NCBI GenBank assembly: GCA_030446525.1 | Contig: JAUJNC010000031.1 | Location: 1-43,193, forward strand | Origin: Armatimonadaceae bacterium | GTDB taxonomy: Bacteria; Armatimonadota; Armatimonadia; Armatimonadales; Armatimonadaceae | DNA length: 43,193 nucleotides | Direction: 5' to 3' | Shown: piece after piece, positions 8,745-16,797 of the stretch | How positions within the stretch are numbered: the first letter of the stretch is position 1 | Layout of the letters: the number at the start of each line of letters is the position of its first letter | Position numbers and translations under genes: made by a program | Notes under the pieces: model-generated | What the model was told of the DNA's origin: nothing | The model's input: only the letters and a program-made list of their open reading frames with translations | Database searches by the model: none

Positions 8745-9024
8745 CGACTACGGGGCCAGAACAATTCGGCGGCAGTTTGGGCTCGAAGCTGACTAATCCG
8801 GTCCACCTGTTTCTTCACATCCCGCAAGCGGCACGGAAAAGACGTGCCGGTGAGCCTGAGGGTGACGTAAGCGCATCCGAATCGAGGCGGTGAACAAGGA
8901 GACGTACCCTGCGCCGAACCAATGGAATTACGGCGCCGCCGCGCGCGGCCGGCACGCCGCCGGGCGGAACCGGACGCGTGCCGGGGGTCGGTGGCCGGGC
9001 GGCCCGATGCCGGAGGCGGGGGGC

Positions 9025-9657
9025 ATGAACGGCGCCGCCGCACTGGCCCGGTCCGCGCTGCTCTGGGCGATCGCCGGGGTTCTTGCCGTGGCCGTGTCGC
9101 TGCCCGTGCTGTGGGCGGTTTCGGGCGCGGTGGGCCTGGGCCAGCCGCCCCTGGGCGGCGTCCTCCTGCTCGGCGCGAGCGTCGCCCTGGCGTTCGCGCT
9201 CGGCGGCCTGCTCGGCGCCGCCGTCGGCGCGGCGGGGAGCCGCCGCTCAGGCTGCGCCCCCGCGCTCAGCGCCGCCGCCGCCGTGCTGGTCCTGGGCGGG
9301 CTGCTGTGCTCCGCCCTCCTGCCGCTGTACACGTCTAGCGTGCTGGACTCCCTGACGCGCGAGGGGCGCGGCTCGCCCTACGCGCAGCGCGACACGGTCC
9401 TGCGCGACCGCCGCCTCCCCCGCGCCAGGGAAGCAATCGAGGCTGCGAGAAAGCTGCGCGGGGCGGCGCGGCCCGCCTGCCGCGCTCGCGCTGCTGGGCT
9501 GGACGTTCGTCGGCCCGGCGCGCCGCCGGCGTCGAAGCGCGCCGGGCAGCCGCGAAACGCTGGTAGGCCGCCCGGCGTCGGGACGCCGGGCATGGACGAT
9601 TTACCGCGCGTCGGCCTCCTTGCGCGCCTCACAAGCTTCAGTGGTCCTCGATGGTGA
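9025..9657 (+). CDS. Hypothetical multi-pass membrane protein, probably frameshifted near its end
   Basis: Starting at ATG 9025, with GGAGG at 9012-9016, the protein has three clear hydrophobic segments at roughly residues 5-35, 43-70 and 78-105. They are rich in alanine, leucine and glycine. After ~residue 150 the composition changes to arginine/alanine-rich sequence. A shift near 9480 would instead give a fourth hydrophobic helix, ALALLGWTFVGPARRRRR, with a basic stop-transfer tail. The annotated C-terminus is therefore doubtful. No family is recognised and no conserved motif is seen. It could be a small integral membrane protein of the cell envelope. The 280 bases between ywbE and this start hold no other gene I trust. 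Confidence 0.5.
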   Translation: MNGAAALARSALLWAIAGVLAVAVSLPVLWAVSGAVGLGQPPLGGVLLLGASVALAFALGGLLGAAVGAAGSRRSGCAPALSAAAAVLVLGGLLCSALLPLYTSSVLDSLTREGRGSPYAQRDTVLRDRRLPRAREAIEAARKLRGAARPACRARAAGLDVRRPGAPPASKRAGQPRNAGRPPGVGTPGMDDLPRVGLLARLTSFSGPRW

Positions 9658-9848
9658 AAAGGGACATGACGTTGTTGGCGTTCTTTTTGGCCAGGGCCTC
9701 CAGCTTGAGCGATTTCACGTGGCCGTCACAGAAGATGACGCTCGCGGTAGGCGGCCTGGCGCGCCTTTTCGCGTGCCTGGGCGAAGACGGGAAAAAGGAT
9801 GGCAGCGAGGATCACTATTATCGCGATCACCACTTTCGTACCTTTCAT
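9638..9848 (-). pseudogene. Internally deleted DUF1559-type pseudopilin (H-X9-DG protein)
   Basis: The minus strand from ATG 9848 reads MKGTKVVIAIIVILAAILFP then VFAQAREKARQAAY. This is the hydrophobic helix and the FPVFAQAREKAR motif that follow the prepilin cleavage site in DUF1559 pseudopilins. After one frameshift it reads VIFCDGHVKSLKLEALA and ends SLFTIEDH with a stop at 9638-9640. This is the conserved C-terminal H-X9-DG region. The whole globular middle is missing (normal members exceed 200 residues), as is the canonical GFTLIELL start. It is a fusion of the two ends left by an internal deletion. Its 5' end lies within the region that carries the divergent recombinase promoter. Confidence 0.7.
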
Positions 9849-9864
9849 GTCGCCATAACGAAAC

Positions 9865-9892
9865 TTGACAAAAACGCAAGGATGCTTACAAT
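9865..9892 (+). promoter_or_regulatory. Sigma-70-type promoter of the tyrosine recombinase
   Basis: TTGACA (9865-9870), a 16-base spacer and TACAAT (9887-9892) form a near-consensus promoter. The ATG at 9899 is six bases after the -10 box, exactly where transcription should begin. The mRNA is therefore predicted to be leaderless, and no ribosome site is present. Confidence 0.75.
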
Positions 9893-9898
9893 AGCGCT

Positions 9899-10858
9899 AT
9901 GGAAACCGAGAACCGGTCGTGGCAGTCGGCGGGGGCTTTGGTCCCCGCGGTGGAGGGCGGAAAAGCCGCCGCCCTGGTGGCCGCCTTTCTTTCCGGCCGC
10001 AACGCCCGCACCCTGCGCGCCTACCGGCAGGATCTGGAGGATTTCCGCGCCTTCGCGGGGGCGGATACGCCCGAGGCGGCGGCGTACCTGCTCCTGTCGC
10101 GCGGGCAGGGCGAGGCGAACGCCCTCGCCCTGGCCTACAAGGCGCATCTGCGCGGCCGGGGTCTGCAGTCCGCCACCCTCAACCGGCGTTTGGCCGCCCT
10201 GCGCTCCCTGGTAAAGCTGGCGCGCACCCTGGGCCTGGTCGCCTGGGCGCTCGACGTGGAGAACGCCGCGGTCGAGCCGTACCGGGACACGCGCGGGCCC
10301 GGCCGCGAGGGCGTCCGCCGGCTTCTGGGCGCGCTGGCGGCCGGCGCCGATCCGAAGTCCCGGCGGGACTACGCCGCGCTCCGGCTGCTGTACGACCTGG
10401 GCCTGCGTCGCGGCGAGGTGGTGGGCCTGGACGTGGCCGACGTCGACCTGACGGCCGGGACCCTCGCCGTCCTGGGCAAGGGCCGCAGCCAGAAGGCCGG
10501 CCTCACGCTCCCGGGGCCGACGAAGGAGGTCCTCGCCCGCTGGCTGGCGGTCCGGGGGATGGAACCGGGGCCGCTGTTCACCAACTTCGACCGGGCCGGC
10601 AAGGGGGAGCGCCTCACGGGCACCAGCCTGTACCGCATCGTCCGCGACCGGGGCGAGCGCGCCGGCGTCAAGGCCCGCCCGCACGGCCTGCGCCACACCG
10701 CCGTCACCGAGGCCTGCAAGGCCGCCCAGGCGAACGGCATCGGCCTGGAGGAGGTCCTCGACTTCTCACGCCACAAGGACGTCAAGGTCCTCATGATCTA
10801 CCGCGACCGCGAGCGCAACGTCCAGGGTCGCCTGGCCTCCCTGGTGGCAGAGGATTAG
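9899..10858 (+). CDS. Tyrosine recombinase / phage-type integrase (XerC/D-like)
   Basis: This 319-residue site-specific recombinase has the normal XerC/D length. Residues ~25-115 form the helical core-binding domain (ARTLRAYRQDLEDFRAF). The catalytic domain has the first arginine in LGLRRGE (~170), lysine in GKGRSQK (~193), H-x-x-R in HGLRHTAV (~262-265), the second histidine in SRHKDVK (~291) and the nucleophile tyrosine in LMIYRDRE (~300). All expected catalytic residues are present, so it should be active. It cuts and rejoins DNA through a 3'-phosphotyrosine. It may be a chromosome-dimer resolvase or a mobile-element integrase; the neighbouring remnants slightly favour the latter. Expression is predicted to come from a strong promoter giving a leaderless message. 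Confidence 0.92.
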   Translation: METENRSWQSAGALVPAVEGGKAAALVAAFLSGRNARTLRAYRQDLEDFRAFAGADTPEAAAYLLLSRGQGEANALALAYKAHLRGRGLQSATLNRRLAALRSLVKLARTLGLVAWALDVENAAVEPYRDTRGPGREGVRRLLGALAAGADPKSRRDYAALRLLYDLGLRRGEVVGLDVADVDLTAGTLAVLGKGRSQKAGLTLPGPTKEVLARWLAVRGMEPGPLFTNFDRAGKGERLTGTSLYRIVRDRGERAGVKARPHGLRHTAVTEACKAAQANGIGLEEVLDFSRHKDVKVLMIYRDRERNVQGRLASLVAED

Positions 10859-11126
10859 GTGGGGGTTAGTCCTGCCATAAGCAGCCGCACCACGCGGAGA
10901 AAGTCGCGGGCTAGTGCCCAAATCAGGGGGCAGTCCCGACGCCGGCTCACCACGCCCCCCGGCCACCCCTTGACGGACAGTCGTTGTTGGGACAGAAGAC
11001 CTCTTGCGGGTTCATGGCAGGATGAATGGAATCGGTCGCGAGCCGCATCCATTGTCCCTGCCTGAGCCCGTTGCGGCAAGAACCTACCGTTCACACTTCA
11101 ATGTAGAGCTACCGAGGGGTGAAAAG

Positions 11127-12311
11127 ATGAGCGAAAAGATCGTGCTGGGCATTATGGGCACCGGCGATCGCGGCACGGGTCTGGCCAAAGGGTTCGCCGC
11201 CCTGCCCCAGGCCCAGATCGCCTATGTCTGCGATCCCGACGACGCGCGGGCGCAGAAGGCAGCCGGGGTAGTGGCCCAGAAGCAGCCCGCGCCACCCAAG
11301 ACCGTCCGGGATTTCCGCCAGATGCTCGATGACGGCGCGGTCGACGCGGTGGTTATCGCCGCGCCGGACCACTGGCACGCGCCGGCGACGATCCTGGCCT
11401 GCGAGGCGGGGAAGCACGTTTACGTGGAGAAGCCCGCCAGCCACAACCCCCGCGAGGGCGAGCTGACGGTCGCCGCCGCCCGCAAGCATAAACGCGTGGT
11501 CCAGATGGGCAACCAGCGGCGCAGCATGCCCGGCGTCATCGAGGCGGTGGAGAGGGTACGGCGCGGCGAAATGGGTCGCGTGCTCTGGGCGCGCGGCTGG
11601 TACAACAACGCCCGGCCTTCCATCGGGCGCGGCGATGTGGCGCCCGTGCCCGGAGGGCTGGACTGGGCGCTGTGGCAGGGGCCGGCCCCGGAGCGCCCGT
11701 ATCGGGACAACATCGTCCCTTACAACTGGCACTGGTTCTGGCACTGGGGTACCGGCGAGCTGGGCAACAACGGCATCCACTCCCTGGACATCTGCCGCTG
11801 GGGGCTGGGGGTGGACTGCCCCCTGCGCGTGACGGCGGGCGGTGGCAAGTATCATCATGACGATGACCAGCAGACGCCCGATACGCACGTCGTCACCTAC
11901 GACTTCGGCGACCGGGGCATCACCTGGGAGGGCCGCAACTGGCACCGCCGCGGCTTCGAAGGCTCGACGTTCGGCATCGTCTTCTACGGCGAGCAGGGGA
12001 CGCTCGTCATCGACGGCGCGGGCTACCGGGTCTACGACCCGCAGAACAACGAGGTCGGCCAGGGCTCCGGGCCCAGAGGCGACGCGCCCCACCTGCAGAA
12101 CTTCCTCGACGCCATCGCCAGCGGCGCCCGCCTGAATTCCGGCATCGACGAGGGACAAAGAAGCACGCTGCTGTGCCACCTGGGCAACATCGCGTACCGC
12201 ACGGGCCGCACCCTCGATCTGGACCCCGGCACCCGCCGCATCGTCGGCGACCCGGAAGCGGCCGCGCTGTGGGGCCGGGAATACCGCCCCGGCTGTGAGC
12301 CGAAAGTCTAA
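11127..12311 (+). CDS. Gfo/Idh/MocA family oxidoreductase
   Basis: This is a 394-residue NAD(P)-dependent sugar- or inositol-type oxidoreductase. The N-terminal Rossmann domain begins with the GIMGTGDRGTGLAKGF dinucleotide loop. The family's catalytic lysine region is VYVEKPASHNPRE. A C-terminal alpha/beta substrate domain includes WHWFWHWGTGELGNNGIHSL, a pattern typical of the many planctomycete- and armatimonad-type members. Unlike many of those it has no Tat or Sec signal, so it should be cytoplasmic. The start at 11127 is supported by GAGG at 11114-11117; an upstream in-frame ATG at 11004 lacks such a site. The substrate cannot be predicted. The 268 bases before it hold no gene I can support. 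Confidence 0.9.
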   Translation: MSEKIVLGIMGTGDRGTGLAKGFAALPQAQIAYVCDPDDARAQKAAGVVAQKQPAPPKTVRDFRQMLDDGAVDAVVIAAPDHWHAPATILACEAGKHVYVEKPASHNPREGELTVAAARKHKRVVQMGNQRRSMPGVIEAVERVRRGEMGRVLWARGWYNNARPSIGRGDVAPVPGGLDWALWQGPAPERPYRDNIVPYNWHWFWHWGTGELGNNGIHSLDICRWGLGVDCPLRVTAGGGKYHHDDDQQTPDTHVVTYDFGDRGITWEGRNWHRRGFEGSTFGIVFYGEQGTLVIDGAGYRVYDPQNNEVGQGSGPRGDAPHLQNFLDAIASGARLNSGIDEGQRSTLLCHLGNIAYRTGRTLDLDPGTRRIVGDPEAAALWGREYRPGCEPKV

Positions 12312-12453
12312 CAAGCGCTGGCTGCAACTACAGTGCGCCGCCATCACCGTGGCGATGGGAGGCGCGGCGGGGCTCGGGGAAGAGGCGCACGTTCCGGAGG
12401 TCCTACGCCGGATTTTCGGCCCCTGCTACACCAGCGTAAAGGTTATCTTGCCA

Positions 12454-12914
12454 CTAGCGAATTCCTTTTTGTGCGGCTACAACTTCCCCTTGCCCAGACG
12501 GGAAAGGGGGATGCTTTCCGGAAACGCGAAAGGCACGCCGCAAGTTGACGAGGCGCGGGCGGTTCAGCTGCAGCTTCTCGACCGTGGCGCGACCGGTGGG
12601 GTCAATCCAACCAAGACAGCGAAGTCATCCGCCCACAGGAAGTGTTCGTCGCGGGCGTGCTGCCTCGGGTGAAACAGCGGAGCCAGTTCGCCGGTCACTG
12701 GGTCGGTGGCTTCTGTGGTGATGAACTTCCGGTTATTGCACCCTGACACGAGAAGGCCAGATTGCCTAAATCGTCGCTGCCGCCGCGTGCACGGGGCGCG
12801 ATGTGTTCGACGGAGAAGTAAGTCATCGTGGGAAAGCTCCTCCTGGCTCAAACAGTACTCACAGCAGTGACCCGCGCGTTCCGCCACGACCCGCCGTATC
12901 TCCTGCTGCGTCAT
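12454..12914 (-). pseudogene. HNH endonuclease, frameshifted
   Basis: The minus strand from ATG 12914 reads VVAERAGHCCEYCLSQEELS, the zinc-finger start of a small HNH nuclease. A shift near 12825 moves the core (YFSVEHIAPRARGGSDDLGN) into another frame. The first frame then resumes with CNNRKFITTEATDPVTGEL. A third shift near 12585 separates LVGLTP from GRATVEKLQLNRPRLVNLRR, which runs to a stop at 12454-12456. All HNH landmarks survive (two CxxC-like pairs, the EHI histidine, CNNRK), so the protein would be a normal ~150-residue HNH enzyme if repaired. Its ATG overlaps the previous gene's stop (ATGA), making it the third gene of a coupled operon. Function inferred: DNA cleavage, target unknown. 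Confidence 0.72.
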
Positions 12915-13435
12915 GTGCCGACCGGAACAGGACGGATGCCCATCTGCCGCAGCAGCTGCGTCAGCTCTACGCCGCGCCGCTGCGCCAGTTTAACCAAGGC
13001 TTGTGTGCGGCGCAGGGTGCGCTCTTCCACCTGGTCGGACAGGGCGATCAGCTCCTCTTGCTCGCTTTGCGTCAGCGTCTCGGCGCGGCGGCGCGCGGTC
13101 AGCTCGCGGTAGCGCCGCCAGAAGCTCTCGGGCAAGCCCTCGGTGATGTCTTTGAGCAACTCCGCCTCCGTCGCCTGGGCGGGCAGCCGGTCGAGCAGGG
13201 CGGCGACGATCTCGTCGGGCGTTTTGCCGCGCGCCTGTGCGGCGGCGAGCAGGCGGGCTTCCGTTTCCCACAGTCCCGCGTACCACTGCCGTCCCAGTCC
13301 CTCGTCCTCCGTTATGTCTGCCAGACGAACCGCTGCGTCAATGGCGTCTCGATTGGCTTGCACAGAGAAGCGGACGGCGTAGGTGGTTGGCTGCTCCGGC
13401 CGTTGGGGCAGGGCGTTCGCGTCCCCCTCCGTCAT
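12911..13435 (-). CDS. Conserved hypothetical helical protein, middle gene of HNH operon
   Basis: This 174-residue soluble protein is predicted to be almost all alpha-helical, with many charged residues. Features that look conserved are AVRLADITEDEGLGRQWYAG, LPESFWRRYRELTARRRAET and a C-terminal ELTQLLRQMGIRPV. No catalytic motif is recognised. It overlaps the stop of the upstream antitoxin-like gene (ATGA at 13432-13435) and its own stop overlaps the HNH gene start, so the three products are probably made in fixed ratio. It may be a toxin, an adaptor or a nuclease partner; the sequence does not decide. Confidence 0.7.
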   Translation of the reverse strand: MTEGDANALPQRPEQPTTYAVRFSVQANRDAIDAAVRLADITEDEGLGRQWYAGLWETEARLLAAAQARGKTPDEIVAALLDRLPAQATEAELLKDITEGLPESFWRRYRELTARRRAETLTQSEQEELIALSDQVEERTLRRTQALVKLAQRRGVELTQLLRQMGIRPVPVGT

Positions 13436-13803
13436 GTGCGCGCTCTTCCGAAACGGGCCGCAAACGCAGCGTCAAGCTCAGCTTGCGCTTCTTCGAGCGT
13501 CACCGTCCGCCCCGCCTCGACGTCGGCGATGCCCGCCGCGATGCCTGCCGCTTCCTCCGGGTCTACGCCGAACGCGGCGGCCCGGCGCACGGCCTCCGCA
13601 ACGTAGGCGGCCTTCGACGGGTACTCGGCGAACGGGCGCAACGGCTCGGGCGCGGCAGCCTGCTCCGTTTCAGCCTGCCCTGCTGCCGTGGTGACGGCGG
13701 CCACGGCCCCGGCAGCGGCGTAACGGCTCACCTCCTCAGCGCCCAGGCCCGCAGCGGCGGCGCGGGCAGCCAGTTCTTCGGGAAGTTCAATGGTGATGGT
13801 CAC
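13432..13803 (-). CDS. Small antitoxin-like protein, first gene of HNH operon
   Basis: This is a 123-residue protein with a GTG start at 13803. The beginning MTITIELPEELAARAAAAGL looks like the ribbon-helix segment of RHH antitoxins. The end, GIADVEAGRTVTLEEAQAEL, resembles the C-terminal tail of RHH/prevent-host-death-type antitoxins, which binds the toxin. The middle is alanine-rich. As first gene of a fully overlapping trio it may autoregulate the operon. The assignment is by pattern only; a non-TA role is possible. Confidence 0.6.
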   Translation of the reverse strand: MTITIELPEELAARAAAAGLGAEEVSRYAAAGAVAAVTTAAGQAETEQAAAPEPLRPFAEYPSKAAYVAEAVRRAAAFGVDPEEAAGIAAGIADVEAGRTVTLEEAQAELDAAFAARFGRART

Positions 13804-13848
13804 TTCGGCTACTCTTTTTCATACTTCGCCCCGGAACGCCTTGCACTA

Positions 13849-14601
13849 TCACACCAGTTTGAGGACGATGTTGTTCACGAGGTCACAAATAGCATCGTCT
13901 ACGCGGTAGACTGATACCTCCAGACTTGAAGGATGGGAGTACATATTGCGGCGATTTAGTTTCTCCTCCAGAACCTTCTTCTGATTGTCCGTTATCAGAT
14001 TCAGTTTGGCGCAGATACCGACCGTTTCTGACTCCTTCAACTCCTCGAAGTCTTCGCGCTTAGTGATGACGAAGCCATTCTTGAACGGCTCCTTATTGGG
14101 TAAGCGCGTGTTGAACGCTGTTATACGGCCTGCGTCGGCGAGTACCCAGTTTACTAGATGGTCGTAGGCAAGGTTCCAGACCATCAAGATAGCGCCTCGA
14201 TATGCCTTCGCCCGATAGCAGTCCAACGCTTCCGACAGGTATTTGCATTGAGCCTCGTCCGGTATTTTACCCGGAAGCTCTGCCAGCATCTTTTCTATCG
14301 GGATAGAAGCTGGTCGGTTGCCGTACTTTACATCGAACTCCTGCCGCACGCGAAGTTCCAGCCGGAAGCCTTTGCTATCCTTTAACGCCTCCTTCGGTTT
14401 CTTTTCCGTCAGGGAGTTAAGAACATCCGTGATGTTCGGCTTATCAAGATGGAGTGCCTCGTAGCACTGCTTGATGTCCGTGGAGGTGAACCGCTCCATC
14501 CCCCGGTGAGCGAGCAGATACCAGCCGAGGTGCTTCACCTTCTCGACGTGTGATATTCCTGCGAATCCAGGAACGCTGTTCACAAAGTCCGTGAGTTCCA
14601 T
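13849..14601 (-). CDS. HEPN-like protein with N-terminal winged-helix-like region
   Basis: This 250-residue soluble protein appears to have two parts. Residues ~1-75 look like a helix-turn-helix/winged helix (FTSTDIKQCYEALHL, then ITDVLNSLTEK). Residues ~110-250 are helical and contain R218-N-M-Y-S-H223, the R-x4-H motif of HEPN ribonucleases, in a context (KLNRRNMYSHPSS) like DUF4145/HEPN families. It starts three bases after the stop of the upstream gene, so the pair is an operon. HEPN proteins often act in abortive infection or as toxins that cut RNA. Whether this one is a nuclease or a catalytically inert relative cannot be told. Its base composition is less GC-rich than the surroundings, suggesting transfer. 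Confidence 0.7.
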   Translation of the reverse strand: MELTDFVNSVPGFAGISHVEKVKHLGWYLLAHRGMERFTSTDIKQCYEALHLDKPNITDVLNSLTEKKPKEALKDSKGFRLELRVRQEFDVKYGNRPASIPIEKMLAELPGKIPDEAQCKYLSEALDCYRAKAYRGAILMVWNLAYDHLVNWVLADAGRITAFNTRLPNKEPFKNGFVITKREDFEELKESETVGICAKLNLITDNQKKVLEEKLNRRNMYSHPSSLEVSVYRVDDAICDLVNNIVLKLV

Positions 14602-14604
14602 GGG

Positions 14605-15175
14605 TTAAGATTCACCCTTTGGTTTTTCGTTATTTCCCATTTTGTTTACGACGGTGATCCCGATGTCCGTGATGCGATAATTGCCCTTCCCGTCGCCTTC
14701 GTACCAACCCCGCGTGGTTCGCACTCCCTCACGGAAGTTCTGGCTCATGTCCTTCGACTTATCCCAGTCCAACCCATCTGACGGTAGCCGTTGTAGATGT
14801 GGTCGAGGGAAACTAACGGCGTGTCGTAGTACAACTTAAACCATGCCGCAATTACGATAAACCGATGCAGATGTGCGTTCGGATTTTCTTGTTGATGAAC
14901 TCACTGAGCGGAACTTCGGCTCCCTCCCCAATTGAGTCCGTTCATCGGCTTCGGCTGGTGATGTTGGCGTGACGAATCGTTCACTTCTTCGGCGCAACAG
15001 GCGTGGCCTGAGCGTCCGTAACGTCCTCAGTTTCCGGCATCTCCATCGCTGTCTCGCCGTTGCTGTGTCGATTGTTGCCGTCGATTGCGTGGGGCATGGC
15101 CGGGGCTTCGATGACCCGCTGGATGACAGGCGCAGGCCGCACCGCGCCTACGATAGCCTGGGTAATTTCGCTCAA
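14605..15175 (-). pseudogene. Winged-helix-like small protein upstream of HEPN gene, frameshifted
   Basis: From a TTG at 15175 the minus strand reads MSEITQAIVGAVRPAPVIQR and a proline/alanine-rich linker ending TPVAPKK. In other frames it continues PLSEFINKKIRTHLHRFIVI, AAWFKLYYDTPLVSLDHIYN, then DWDKSKDMSQNFREGVRTTR and GWYEGDGKGNYRITDIGITV, with a stop at 14605-14607. The last part looks like a wing (GNYRITDIG) of a DNA-binding fold. At least three single-base shifts interrupt it. Repaired, it would be about 185 residues. It is directly followed by the HEPN-like gene and may be its partner or repressor. The 260 bases upstream to hsdS hold nothing I recognise. Confidence 0.55.
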
Positions 15176-15968
15176 GTTGCCATCAACGATGTCTGCCTCA
15201 GCATGATGAAGCGAACCTTCCCGCTGACCTGCCGTTGTTTCCCTGTTCCGAGCCGCTGCTTTTACCTCCGATGTGAGTAAATCCCGTACATATCCCTCAA
15301 GCCGTTTCGCTTGACATAGCGAGTTGCTAAAGATGCGAGAACCTTCGCCGCATTATCGATATTGCGCTTCTATAAGAACAGACGGGTCGAAAGCGGCAAA
15401 AGCGTCGCAGACTGGTGAATATTTTTGCAGAGCTACTAACTCCCCTTGAACGCCTTATCAGCACCGAAGGCAGAAGGGGCATCGAGTTCTGGGGTCGGCA
15501 TTTGCTGCACGGTTCTCACCTGATGAGCCTTCGCCTGCAATCCGTCGAACCAGACCTGTTTTTCGTAAGATGGAACAGGAACGGGAATCTGCTCCAATGC
15601 CTTCAGGCCAAGTGTACAGTTCCTCGCCCCCTCCCGGTGACGCTTGGCCCAATTGCTCAAGACCTTTCGGCGTCAGGAAGTGAAAGCACAAGAATGGCGC
15701 GGTGGCAGCCCCTTCCTCTGGAACATAGGTAAGGAACCGGTGAGAACCCACGCGGCCATTGTCCTCCGGCTTGCGACCGCAACGGCTCCCTCCCAAGCGA
15801 AGACGATGTTGAACAGCAGGTCGCCTTCATGTATCAGAAGATGCGTTTCGTACCGAGCGCCAAGTCGTCTATGGCAGGCTTGTGGAAGGTTCCCTTACCG
15901 AAAGAGCGGATGCCCAACTCGTCGTGATTCGTAGAGGGCTTTACAACAGGTCGTCTTACCAGTGGGGC

Positions 15969-16797
15969 GGCTATGGATTTGGGCGCGTTGTGCCGATAGT
16001 TCGGGTATGGTCACTCTCCTGCCCGCACTGCGGCAACCGCAAAGACGTTATCAAAGTTCGGCACCAACCGCTCCGGCACCGCACGCTGCCGCTGTCACGG
16101 CTGCAAGAAGACCTTCACGCGCAACCCCAAGAGCCGCGCCCTCACGCCCCAGAAGGAGCAGCAGATCTGCCGGGCGCTGCGGGAGCGCACTTCCCAGCGC
16201 GGCATCGCCCGCACGCACTCCAGGTGGGCCGGCAGAGCATCCGGGCCGTGCGTAAAAAAACGCCGCCCGCGCCAAGCCAAGTTCCAGCAGCAGGGCATCA
16301 CGGTGTGCCCGCACCGCAGAGGCGACGCTATCGAGATCGAGGAACTCTGTATCCGGGTGTCTGCCAGCCTGTGGCTGTGGACGGCGGTGTCTCGTCAGGT
16401 CCGGCAGGTGGTCGGCTTCGTGATCGGCGATGTCACGCTTGCGTGACAGGACCGCACCGACCCGATGCTCAATCTGGTCTGGTCGGACGTGCCCGAAGAT
16501 TACCGGGACAAGCCGGTCCCACCGACTACTTGGGCGCCTATGGCCGCTTCTTTGCAGAAGGGCAGCATCACCCCTGTGATAAAGGCTCTGGTCAGACGAG
16601 CCGGGTCGAAGGTCTCCATACCAAGTGGCGCCCGCCCATCCGGTTTGGTACGCCGCTCGTGCGGCGTGCATCGCAAGCGCGAGGACGACCTGATCGAGCG
16701 TTTCTTCCTGCTGGTAGAGCACAATCAGGAAGCAGCGAAGCGCTGGGAGGCGCCGGCAGAACCAGGCAAGCATAGCAACGCAGCTAAATCCATAGCC
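15969..16797 (+). mobile_element. IS1-family insertion sequence (829 bp) inside hsdS
   Basis: The element is bounded by perfect 12-bp inverted repeats: GGCTATGGATTT at 15969-15980 and AAATCCATAGCC at 16786-16797. An 8-bp target duplication, AGTGGGGC, lies at 15961-15968 and 16798-16805. Removing the element and one copy rejoins the hsdS frame (REVAPLVRRPVV). Size, duplication length and the transposase inside are all typical of the IS1 family. Confidence 0.9.
15990..16770 (+). pseudogene. IS1-family transposase, frameshifted
   Basis: From a GTG at 15990 the frame begins SLSCPHCGNRKDVIK, the IS1 zinc finger. In a second frame it continues FGTNRSGTARCRCHGCKKTF. IS1 landmarks follow in mixed frames: IEIEELCIRV (the first acidic residue region of the DDE core), LWLWTAVSRQVRQVVGFVIG, DYLGAYGRFFAEGQHHPCDK, GSGQTSRVEG (the conserved glutamate region) and REDDLIERFFLLVEHN. 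Several shifts and an in-frame stop at 16444-16446 break it. IS1 enzymes normally use one programmed frameshift, but there are too many here for that explanation. The perfect ends suggest recent insertion, so some shifts may be sequence errors. Confidence 0.75.

Noticed and set aside
8745..8889. Riboswitch or structured leader before the membrane-protein gene
   Set aside because: Short complementary segments exist, but no known riboswitch core or expression platform could be recognised.
15990..16770. Programmed -1 frameshift as sole explanation of the IS1 transposase breaks
   Set aside because: IS1 uses a single shift at an A-rich slippery site. Here there are several shifts, no clear slippery heptamer at the expected place, and an in-frame stop.
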